Shown here: piece after piece, positions 57,723 to 64,000 of the stretch | Numbering within the stretch: position 1 is the stretch's first letter | How the letters are laid out: the number at the start of each line of letters is the position of its first letter | Assembly (NCBI GenBank): GCA_963781775.1 | Contig: CAWAHE010000010.1 | Span: 62,001 to 126,000, forward strand | DNA length: 64,000 bases | From: CAVSRC01 sp963781775 | Lineage (GTDB): Bacteria; Pseudomonadota; Alphaproteobacteria; Rhizobiales; Kaistiaceae | Reading direction: 5' to 3' | The notes under the pieces: model-generated | Databases searched by the model: none | Told to the model about the DNA's origin: nothing | The model's input: the letters and a program-made list of their open reading frames with translations, nothing else | Translations under genes and position numbers: made by a program

Positions 57723-58445
57723 CTATTCCGGCAGCGCCGATGTGACCGCGAGGAAGCGACGATCCGGACCCTCGAAGCCCACCGTGTACATGGACAGGAC
57801 CACGGCGAGCACCGGGGCCCCGCCGTCGGGATAGAACGTCAGCACATCGGAGATGGCGTAGTTGAGCGGGCAATGGCGGCTCGTCGGGATCTTGCTGTCC
57901 GCGGCGAGGGTCTGCGCGCCGCCGCTCGCGGTCGTCAGGGAGAGGCGAAAGCCGTGGAATGGCTGGCCCATGTCCGGGCAGTCGCCGGCCGGGAACTCGA
58001 TCTCGGTAAGCGACAGGTCGTAGGCGGTGCCGCCGAGCGGGTTGATGATGCGCGGCAGGAAGATGACGTGGTGCGGATCGGCGGACACTTCGGTCGGCGG
58101 GTTGCTGGCGACGTGATTGCCGGACGTGCCGACCGCGCGCGCCTGGAGAATCGGCTGCGCCTTGTTGCGCGCCTGGGCGCGCGTCTGCGTTAGCGGAATC
58201 TGCTCATCATCGGCCTGAACGCGGATCGGCGTGCCGGCGACCCATTGGTCGTCGGCAGTGCTGACGACATAGATATTGGAATAGGCAAACCCGGAGCCGT
58301 CCTGGATGCCGTATTCCTCGAAGGCGAAGGTCTTGCCGTCGGGGGAGAAGCCGAGAATCTCGAGATCGGCGTAGTCACCGGCCGCCGCGATGCCCGACGA
58401 CATGACGATACCGATGATTGCGCAGGCGAGTCCGGCAGGCCGCAT
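57723..58445 (-). CDS. DUF2259 family exported protein
   Basis: A 240-residue predicted secreted protein with a signal peptide (MRPAGLACAIIGIVMSSGIAAAG). The mature part begins DYADLEILGFSPDGKTFAFEEYGIQDGSGFAYSNIYVV, the DUF2259 hallmark, which resembles a beta-propeller blade. The family is of unknown function in alphaproteobacteria. It starts three bases after the rpe stop on the same strand, so the two are probably co-transcribed. Confidence 0.82.
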   Translation of the reverse strand: MRPAGLACAIIGIVMSSGIAAAGDYADLEILGFSPDGKTFAFEEYGIQDGSGFAYSNIYVVSTADDQWVAGTPIRVQADDEQIPLTQTRAQARNKAQPILQARAVGTSGNHVASNPPTEVSADPHHVIFLPRIINPLGGTAYDLSLTEIEFPAGDCPDMGQPFHGFRLSLTTASGGAQTLAADSKIPTSRHCPLNYAISDVLTFYPDGGAPVLAVVLSMYTVGFEGPDRRFLAVTSALPE

Positions 58446-58448
58446 GGG

Positions 58449-59120
58449 TTACACCGCGATGGTTTCGGCGGCGCGTTTCAGCGCGGCGATATTGCCCTTG
58501 TAATCGCCATCTCCGTTAAAGACGGCTGAGCCGGCGACCAGAACGTCCGCGCCGGCCTCGGCGACCGAGCGGGCGTTTGCCGGCGTGATGCCGCCGTCGA
58601 CTTCGATGGCGATGTCGCGACCGCCGATCATCGCCCGGATCTCGCCAATCTTGGCAAGCGTTTCCGCAATGAATTCCTGGCCGCCGAAGCCCGGGTTGAC
58701 GCTCATGACGAGGACTTGGTCGGCGAGATCGAGGGCATAGGCGATGGCAGCCGGCGGTGTCGCCGGGTTGAGTGCGACACCCGCCTTCTTGCCGAGCGCG
58801 CGGATTGCCTGCAGCGAGCGGTGGAGGTGTGCTCCGGCCTCGACGTGGACGGTGATCCGGTCGGCGCCGGCTTCGGCAAAGGCAGCGAGATACGGATCGG
58901 CGGGAGCGATCATCAGGTGGACGTCCAGCGGCTTGCGTGTAATCGGCCGGATGGCCCTGACGACATTCGGCCCCATGGTGATGTTGGGCACGAAATGCCC
59001 GTCCATCACATCGACGTGAATCCAATCCGCGCCGGCAGCGTCGACGTCTCGCACCTCGTCGCCGAGGCGGGCGAAATCCGCAGACAGAATCGAGGGCGCG
59101 ATCAGAACTCGGTGATCCAT
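58449..59120 (-). CDS. rpe: Ribulose-phosphate 3-epimerase
   Basis: Interconverts ribulose 5-phosphate and xylulose 5-phosphate (pentose phosphate or Calvin pathway). The 223-residue TIM-barrel protein has IAPSILSADFARLGDEV, WIHVDVMDGHFVPNITMGPNVV with the metal-binding residues, VMSVNPGFGGQEFI and IEVDGGITPANA. The ATG at 59120 was chosen (MDHRVLIAPSIL); an 18-codon extension upstream is not conserved. Confidence 0.95.
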   Translation of the reverse strand: MDHRVLIAPSILSADFARLGDEVRDVDAAGADWIHVDVMDGHFVPNITMGPNVVRAIRPITRKPLDVHLMIAPADPYLAAFAEAGADRITVHVEAGAHLHRSLQAIRALGKKAGVALNPATPPAAIAYALDLADQVLVMSVNPGFGGQEFIAETLAKIGEIRAMIGGRDIAIEVDGGITPANARSVAEAGADVLVAGSAVFNGDGDYKGNIAALKRAAETIAV

Positions 59121-59387
59121 GAAACCGGCGGTATCACGCCGTTCCGGCAGGTGCAATCGCATGGTGGTGCGCACGCTGGCCTTTTTGGTCGGCTTCGGGG
59201 CGCAGGCGGCGCTGCCGCAGGCGGTCTTCGGGGTGATGCGATTTTTTGCGGGCCATTAATCGTCCGCTAACCAAGGGCTGGCAGATTGATCCTCGCGGAT
59301 AGGTATCGCGTACCGCACCAGTTTCGCCGCTCCGTGTCACTCTGTGACCGGGGCGGCGTTTTGGTTTTCTACGCGGACAAGAGCGCC

Positions 59388-60365
59388 CTAGCCGAACGCG
59401 TCACGCCAGGTGGGCAACAGGTCACCCGGAGCGGGCGTTGCCTCATAGATGCCGCGAGCAATGGCCCGCGCCGTGCAGGCTGCGCCGGCGGCACCGAGTG
59501 CGATCATGTCGTAGGCGGCGGTGCCGCGCCCGGTGGCGATGGCGAAGATGATGTCGCCGTCCATGGGCGTATGCGACGGCCATAGCGCACGGGCGAATCC
59601 GTCATGCGCCATCACCGCCAGCCGCTTGGCTTCCGCTTTGCTGAGCGTTGCGTCGGTGGCGACGACGGCGATGGTCGTGCTGGCGCGCTCGCCCTGGCCC
59701 TTGTGGCGAAGCGCAGTCGCGCCTGGAGGATAGGCAAAGGGCGGCCCGAGCCCACCGAACTCGCTGTTCTCCTCGAACGGCGCCGCCCAGAAATGTGGCG
59801 TGTCGCCGATCGTGGCCTGGCCGACGGCGTTGACGGCAACCAGGGCCGCGACGGTGACGCCGCTGGAAAGCCGGATGGAGGCCGAGCCGAGACCCCCCTT
59901 GAGATTGACGGTGGTCGCGCCGGCGCCCGCGCCGATGCTGCCGAGGGCGAAGGTTTCGGCAGCGGCATCGAATGCGGCGCGGCCGAGGGCAGGGTAGGGC
60001 GATTGGGCGCCCCAGGTCTTGTCGCCACCGTTCAGGAGATCGAAGATGACCGCACCCGGCACGATCGGCACCCGCGCCGTACCAACGGCGATGCCGCGGC
60101 CGGCGGCGGCGAGACCGGCCATCACACCGCCTGCTGAATCAAGACCGAACGCCGAACCGCCTGACAGCACGATCGCGTCGATGGCGCCGACCGTCTTGTC
60201 CGGCTCGAGCAGGTCGGTGTCGCGCGTGCCCGGCGCCCCGCCCATGACGTGGGCGGAGGCGACCGCCGGCTCGTCGCAGAGGACGACGGTGACGCCGGAT
60301 TTGAGGCGGGTGTCGTCGGCATTGCCGACCTTCAGCCCGGCCACATCGGTGAGAAGATTGTTCAC
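59388..60365 (-). CDS. P1 family peptidase (DmpA/S58 type)
   Basis: N-terminal-nucleophile-type aminopeptidase of 325 residues, related to DmpA and NylC. LSGGSAFGLDSAGGVMAGL and GAGAGATTVNLKGGLGSASI are the family core; autocleavage before a Ser or Thr is expected. It starts with GTG at 60365. It lies 19 bp downstream of a LivK-type gene on the same strand, so it may be co-transcribed with it and act on imported peptides or amides (inference). No signal peptide. Confidence 0.88.
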   Translation of the reverse strand: MNNLLTDVAGLKVGNADDTRLKSGVTVVLCDEPAVASAHVMGGAPGTRDTDLLEPDKTVGAIDAIVLSGGSAFGLDSAGGVMAGLAAAGRGIAVGTARVPIVPGAVIFDLLNGGDKTWGAQSPYPALGRAAFDAAAETFALGSIGAGAGATTVNLKGGLGSASIRLSSGVTVAALVAVNAVGQATIGDTPHFWAAPFEENSEFGGLGPPFAYPPGATALRHKGQGERASTTIAVVATDATLSKAEAKRLAVMAHDGFARALWPSHTPMDGDIIFAIATGRGTAAYDMIALGAAGAACTARAIARGIYEATPAPGDLLPTWRDAFG

Positions 60366-60384
60366 TCAGGCCGCTCCAGCCGTA

Positions 60385-61488
60385 TCACATGCCGGCGTAA
60401 TCGAGGCGACCATCGTGCCATTCGTAGACAACGAAGCCCGGCAATGACATGTCGCCGCGGGCGTCGAAGCCAACCTCGCCGAGCACGGTCGCGAAGCGGT
60501 TGCTGTCGAGCGCCTTGACGACGGCATCGAAGCTCGTTGCGCCAGCCGTCTTGGCCGCGGCTGCCCACACCTGCACAGCCGCATAGCTTGGCAGAATGAA
60601 GCCCTCCGGCTCGATGCCGCGGGCGCGGAAGGCGTCGGCAACACTTGTCGCGGCGGCACTCTTGCGGGCGTCCGGCGCAAACGTGATCAACGTGCCCTCC
60701 GCGGCATCGCCCGCGACGTCGCGGTAGTCGTCCGTCACCAGCGCATCGCCGCCGAAAATGACCGTGTCGAGGCCGGCGTCGCGGACCTGGCGGGCGATCA
60801 AGCCGGCCTCGGCCGGATAGCCGCCGATGAAGAGCACGCCGATGTTGGCGGCCTGGAGCCGTCCAACGAGGCCGGCAAAATCGTGCTGGCCCGGGTCGTA
60901 CTCCTCGATGAAGGCTTCGCGCTTGCCGGCCGCGTTCATCGCGCGCCGCGCTGCGTCGGCGAGTTCCTTTCCGTAGGGGCTCCGGTCGTCAACGAAGGCA
61001 ACGGTCCTATCGGCAAAGCGGTTGGCGATCGCTGCGCCGGCGACCTGGCCTTGCTGGTCGTCGCGTCCGGCCAGCCGGTAGATGCCGGGGCCTGGGCGTT
61101 CGTCGGTATAGGCCGGCCACGTGGTGCCGGGCGAGATCTCGATGATGTGGTTGGTGGCATAGACCGAAGCGGCGGCAAGCGAGGCGTTCAGGCAAAGGTG
61201 GCCAACCACCATGACGGCATCCTTGCCGGCAAGCTGGTTGGCGACCGCATCGCCGGTCTTCGCGTCACAGGCGTCGTCCATTACCTCCAGCGAGATGGGC
61301 TGGCCGTCCACGCCGCCGGCGGCGTTCAGGTCGGCCACGGCCTGTTCGGCGCCGTCGCGCATCTGTTTGCCGAAGATGGCGAGGTTGCCCGACATGGGGC
61401 CGGCGACGCCGATGACGACATTGGCGTGCGCGGCACTGGCGGCAAGCAGGCCGGCGATGGCAATCAGGCGGATGGCGAGGGGCGTCAT
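60385..61488 (-). CDS. Branched-chain amino acid-type ABC substrate-binding protein
   Basis: Periplasmic LivK-like binding protein of 367 residues. Signal peptide MTPLAIRLIAIAGLLAASAAHA, then VVIGVAGPMSGNLAIFGKQM and NAAGGVDGQPISLEVMDDACDAKTGDAVANQLAGKDAVMVVGH. It belongs to the same family as the next gene, and the order suggests an ancestral duplication followed by divergence. The ATG at 61488 was chosen because the signal peptide starts there. Ligand unknown. Confidence 0.92.
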   Translation of the reverse strand: MTPLAIRLIAIAGLLAASAAHANVVIGVAGPMSGNLAIFGKQMRDGAEQAVADLNAAGGVDGQPISLEVMDDACDAKTGDAVANQLAGKDAVMVVGHLCLNASLAAASVYATNHIIEISPGTTWPAYTDERPGPGIYRLAGRDDQQGQVAGAAIANRFADRTVAFVDDRSPYGKELADAARRAMNAAGKREAFIEEYDPGQHDFAGLVGRLQAANIGVLFIGGYPAEAGLIARQVRDAGLDTVIFGGDALVTDDYRDVAGDAAEGTLITFAPDARKSAAATSVADAFRARGIEPEGFILPSYAAVQVWAAAAKTAGATSFDAVVKALDSNRFATVLGEVGFDARGDMSLPGFVVYEWHDGRLDYAGM

Positions 61489-61535
61489 GTCCGGTCCCGT
61501 ATGGCGTCGCACGGGGACGGTAGGTAGCTTTTCCG

Positions 61536-61569
61536 CAAAAGAAAAGGCCCGCCCCCGAGGGGGCGGGCC
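61536..61569 (-). terminator. Rho-independent terminator after the first LivK-type gene
   Basis: On the minus strand GGCCCGCCCC and GGGGGCGGGCC arms (61546-61555 and 61559-61569) form a strong GC hairpin followed by TTTTCTTTT. It ends the transcript of the gene at 61593-62720 and partly separates it from the second binding-protein gene. Confidence 0.85.
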
Positions 61570-61592
61570 CGATATTCGCCGTGCGGCGTGGT

Positions 61593-62720
61593 CTACATCG
61601 CGTTGTTCATCTCGACGTAGGTGATCTTGCCGTCTTTCTGCTTCTGCCACTGGTACATCACGTAGTCGAGTTTGGTGATGTCACCCTTGTCGTCATAGCC
61701 GAGCGGGCCGAGAACGGTGTCCCAAGGACCACCGGACTTGATCATCTTGGCGACCGTCTGCGGGTCGAGCGACTTGGCCTTGTTGGCGGCCTGCGACATG
61801 ACCTGGAGCACGGCGTAGCTGTACAGGGTGTACGCTTCCGGCTCGAAGCCTTCGTCGCGGAACTTCTTCACGACCGCCTGGGCGCTCTCGAGCTTGCGCG
61901 GGTCAGGACCGAAGGTGTTGAGCACGCCTTCCGCCGCCGGACCGGCGATGGCAGCGAACTCGTCGGAGACGATGCCGTCGCCCGAGATGAACTGGGCCTT
62001 GAGACCGGCATCAGCCATCTGGCGAACGATCAGGCCGCCTTCGGTGTGCAGGCCGCCCCAGTAGACGACGGTCACGCCGGCGTCTTTCATCTTGGAGATC
62101 AGCGCCGAGAAGTCCTTGTCGCCGACGTTGATGCCCTCATACATGACTTCCTTGAGGCCATCGTCGTTCATCGTCTTCTTGGTCTGGTCGGCAAGGCCTT
62201 GGCCGTACGGGGTCTTGTCGTGGAGAACGGCAACCTTGCCATCCTTGTAGTGGTCAAAAATGTACTTGCCGGCAACCGCGCCCTGCTGGTCGTCGCGACC
62301 GCACGTGCGGAAGGTGTTCCAATAACCGCGCTCGGTGAACTTCGGATTGGTCGAAGCCGGCGTGATCTGAAGAAGGCCGTTCTCGACGTAAACGTCGGAC
62401 GCCGGGATGGAGACGCCGGAGTTGAAGTGGCCGTCAACGAACTTGACGCCATCGCCGACGAACTTGTTGGCAACCGAAACGCCCTGCTTCGGGTCCGAAA
62501 CGTCGTCACCGAACTCGAGCTTGATCTGCTCGCCGTTCATGCCACCGGCGGCATTGATGTCCTTCGCTGCGAGTTCCGCGCCCTTCTGAAGCTGCGCGCC
62601 AAAGGCGGCGTTCGGGCCGGTCAGCGGGCCGGCGACGCCGATCAGGACGTCGGCCTGGGCCGTCCCCGTCAGCGCCAGAGCGGCCGCTACGGCGACGCCG
62701 GAAAGCCAATGCATTCTCAT
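61593..62720 (-). CDS. Branched-chain amino acid ABC substrate-binding protein (LivK-like)
   Basis: Periplasmic binding protein of 375 residues. Signal peptide (WLSGVAVAAALALTGTAQA), then DVLIGVAGPLTGPNAAFGAQLQKGAELAAKDINAAGGMNG and KFVDGHFNSGVSIPASDVYVENGLLQITPASTNPKFTE. It closely follows the LivK pattern used for leucine/isoleucine/valine uptake. The LivF and DUF6867 genes lie upstream on the same strand. The ATG at 62720 (MRMHW) was chosen. A strong terminator follows. Confidence 0.95.
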   Translation of the reverse strand: MRMHWLSGVAVAAALALTGTAQADVLIGVAGPLTGPNAAFGAQLQKGAELAAKDINAAGGMNGEQIKLEFGDDVSDPKQGVSVANKFVGDGVKFVDGHFNSGVSIPASDVYVENGLLQITPASTNPKFTERGYWNTFRTCGRDDQQGAVAGKYIFDHYKDGKVAVLHDKTPYGQGLADQTKKTMNDDGLKEVMYEGINVGDKDFSALISKMKDAGVTVVYWGGLHTEGGLIVRQMADAGLKAQFISGDGIVSDEFAAIAGPAAEGVLNTFGPDPRKLESAQAVVKKFRDEGFEPEAYTLYSYAVLQVMSQAANKAKSLDPQTVAKMIKSGGPWDTVLGPLGYDDKGDITKLDYVMYQWQKQKDGKITYVEMNNAM

Positions 62721-62825
62721 ATCCCCTACTCCTGGTTGTTGATACGTCTTGGTTCGTAGTTTTAGTCAGTCGGCCGGCAAAGACCGACCACGTGGTCTAA
62801 GTCAAACTCGTTTTTAGTTGGTTTG

Positions 62826-63200
62826 TCATCTGGTTTTCAAATTTGCAGCACCACTTGGTTGACGCTCGCGCCACGTTAGCGGTCCGGTCCGTTCGTACAT
62901 CCACCGATATTGCGTGACCATTTGCGAGGTGCGGGTGTAGCGGAAACCGAGTAGTCCAAGTATCATAAGTACAATCATATCCGTGACATAGTAATGCACC
63001 GAGAACATCGTGCCTCCAAACAAGGCATGATGAATGAAACGCACTGCGACGCCAAGTAGCAGCAGGTAGAAGATCAGTTGAGGCAGCGGCTGCCAGCCAT
63101 TAGCGACGGCGCGGCCGGACATCCACGCGGCTGTCCCGCCAAGGATGCAGGTGACGAGCAGGAAGAGCCAGATCGAACTTTCTTCGTAGATGATACCCAT
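62826..63200 (-). CDS. DUF6867 family membrane protein of Liv transporter loci
   Basis: A 124-residue membrane protein with three to four helices (SIWLFLLVTCILGGTAAWMSG, LIFYLLLLGVAVRFIHHALF, YYVTDMIVLMILGLLGFRY). It matches the DUF6867 type that I recall beside branched-chain amino acid ABC transporters in alphaproteobacteria. It lies between livF and the LivK-type gene. The ATG at 63200 is clear. Possible accessory subunit; no function shown. Confidence 0.75.
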   Translation of the reverse strand: MGIIYEESSIWLFLLVTCILGGTAAWMSGRAVANGWQPLPQLIFYLLLLGVAVRFIHHALFGGTMFSVHYYVTDMIVLMILGLLGFRYTRTSQMVTQYRWMYERTGPLTWRERQPSGAANLKTR

Positions 63201-63215
63201 GCCCGGTGCTCCGCC

Positions 63216-63953
63216 CTAGTGCCGACCGCCCTCGAGATAGGCAGCGCGCACCTCGTGCGCCTCGAGAAGTTCCTGGCCGGTGCCGGTCATCGTGATGAGT
63301 CCGTTGACCATGACGTAGCCGCGGCTGGCGAGTTTGAGCGCGTGATAGGCGTTCTGCTCGACCAGAAACACGGTCAGCTTCTCGGTACGATTCAGCTCCC
63401 TGATGGCGTCGAAGATCTGCTTCACGATCAGCGGCGCCAGGCCGAGAGATGGCTCATCCAGCAACAGCAGGCGCGGGCGCGCCATAAGCGCGCGTGCGAT
63501 CGCCAGCATCTGCTGCTCGCCGCCAGACAGCGTTCCGCCGCGCTGGTGAATGCGCTCCTTGAGGCGCGGGAAGAGCGTGAAGACCCGTTCGGCGTCTTCG
63601 TCGAAATGCGTCAGACCATCCAGGCTGGCGCCCATCTGGAGGTTCTCCAGAACGGTCATGCGCGGGAAAATGCGCCGACCCTCCGGCGACTGCGCAACGC
63701 GCAGACGGGCAATCTCGTGGGTGTGCATGCGCGTGATGTCGCGACCGTCGTAGGTAATGGTGCCGTCGCGCGCCTGCGGGTTGCCGCAGATGGTCATCAT
63801 CAGGGTCGATTTGCCGGCGCCGTTGGCGCCGATCAGGGCGACGATCTCGCCGGCGTTGACGTCGAGATCGACGCCGCGCAGGGCCATGATCTTGCCGTAG
63901 AAGGTGCGGACGTTGCGCACGCTCAGCAGAGGCTGGCCGTTGTCAGCCATCAC
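63216..63953 (-). CDS. livF: Branched-chain amino acid ABC transporter ATP-binding protein LivF
   Basis: ATPase subunit of 245 residues. Walker A GANGAGKSTLM, signature LSGGEQQMLAIARAL, Walker B LLLLDEPSLGLAPLI and the switch histidine region LVEQNAYHAL are all present. The short LivF type fits the C-terminal EAHEVRAAYLEGG. GTG at 63953 was chosen because it overlaps the upstream gene's stop by four bases (GTGA); an ATG one codon later is possible. Confidence 0.95.
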   Translation of the reverse strand: MMADNGQPLLSVRNVRTFYGKIMALRGVDLDVNAGEIVALIGANGAGKSTLMMTICGNPQARDGTITYDGRDITRMHTHEIARLRVAQSPEGRRIFPRMTVLENLQMGASLDGLTHFDEDAERVFTLFPRLKERIHQRGGTLSGGEQQMLAIARALMARPRLLLLDEPSLGLAPLIVKQIFDAIRELNRTEKLTVFLVEQNAYHALKLASRGYVMVNGLITMTGTGQELLEAHEVRAAYLEGGRH

Positions 63954-64000
63954 TTGCGCTCCAGCGTGACGAGCGCCTGTTCGACGTCCGCGATCTCGTC
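63950..64000 (-). CDS. C-terminal fragment of the upstream ABC gene, probably livG
   Basis: The last 16 codons of a minus-strand gene cut by the window edge read DEIADVEQALVTLERK then stop. In Liv loci livG precedes livF, so this is probably the end of LivG, but the segment alone does not prove it. It overlaps the livF start by four bases. Confidence 0.5.
   Translation of the reverse strand, partial: DEIADVEQALVTLERK

Noticed and set aside
59161..59259. Short plus-strand frame encoding a 32-residue hydrophobic peptide (MVVRTLAFLVGFGAQAALPQ...)
   Set aside because: It lies in the 267-bp gap between rpe and the P1 peptidase gene and looks like a single helix, but the ribosome site is weak, no family is recognised and conservation cannot be tested here.

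Overview
The window is GC-rich, densely coded bacterial chromosome from an alphaproteobacterium, most likely order Hyphomicrobiales (Rhizobiales). Supporting signs are the cell-cycle kinase CckA, the alphaproteobacterial F1-ATPase inhibitor zeta subunit (DUF1476), a BA14K-like glycine-zipper protein, a cysteine-poor DksA, a prokaryotic cyclic-nucleotide-gated K+ channel resembling Mesorhizobium MlotiK1, a LexA-like box of the alphaproteobacterial GAAC-N7-GAAC type before recA, and the gene order recA-alaS-icd. I see no rRNA, tRNA, CRISPR array, prophage or insertion sequence. The species cannot be named from this sequence.

Layout. 0.1-7.9 kb: class III cyclase/TPR protein, methyltransferase, a DUF1330 gene divergent from an AraC regulator, an RND/MMPL exporter translationally coupled to a small secreted protein, and a cupin. 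7.9-13.2 kb: ycjX-ycjF-like pair, SixA-like phosphatase, glycine-zipper protein, dksA and a FliO-like protein. 13.5-17.8 kb: cckA, a HicB/HicA-type pair and a D-Ala-D-Ala ligase. 17.8-21.3 kb: tctCBA tricarboxylate transporter, then a 592-bp gene-free stretch with a repeat. 21.9-26.8 kb: VOC protein, psuK-psuG, LOG-like protein and an MBL/beta-CASP exonuclease. 27.0-36.0 kb: recA, two VOC genes, alaS, a K+ channel, a Kef-type antiporter and icd. 36.1-41.9 kb: monooxygenase-like and HdeD-like genes, trmJ-murI, chromate genes (chrB frameshifted, chrA intact) and rpsD. 41.9-47.3 kb: LuxR solo, a lux-box-like dyad and a large autotransporter. 47.4-57.6 kb: grxD, an isoprenylcysteine-methyltransferase-like gene, bolA and purL-lipoprotein-purQ-purS-purC, then zeta inhibitor, HpcH-type aldolase, TorF-like protein, glutathione peroxidase and purB. 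57.7-64.0 kb: DUF2259, rpe, P1 peptidase and part of a branched-chain amino acid (Liv) ABC transporter locus that runs off the right edge.

How genes work together. purL, purQ and purS encode the three parts of FGAM synthetase, and purC and purB act later in the same pathway. grxD and bolA encode a known Fe-S partner pair. The K+ channel and the Kef antiporter form a potassium module. murI and ddl both supply peptidoglycan D-amino acids. The tandem LivK-type binding proteins, DUF6867 and LivF belong to one transporter locus.

Most interesting points: (1) an orphan LuxR regulator lies directly upstream of a near-perfect 26-bp dyad that fits the CT-N12-AG lux/las-box pattern, itself 35 bp before a giant autotransporter; this looks like a self-contained quorum-responsive surface-protein module with no LuxI in the window. 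(2) That autotransporter carries an apparent stop codon explained by two compensating single-base indels 40 bp apart. (3) chrB carries a single +1 slip in an A/T run. The three indels suggest either recent decay or homopolymer errors in the assembly.
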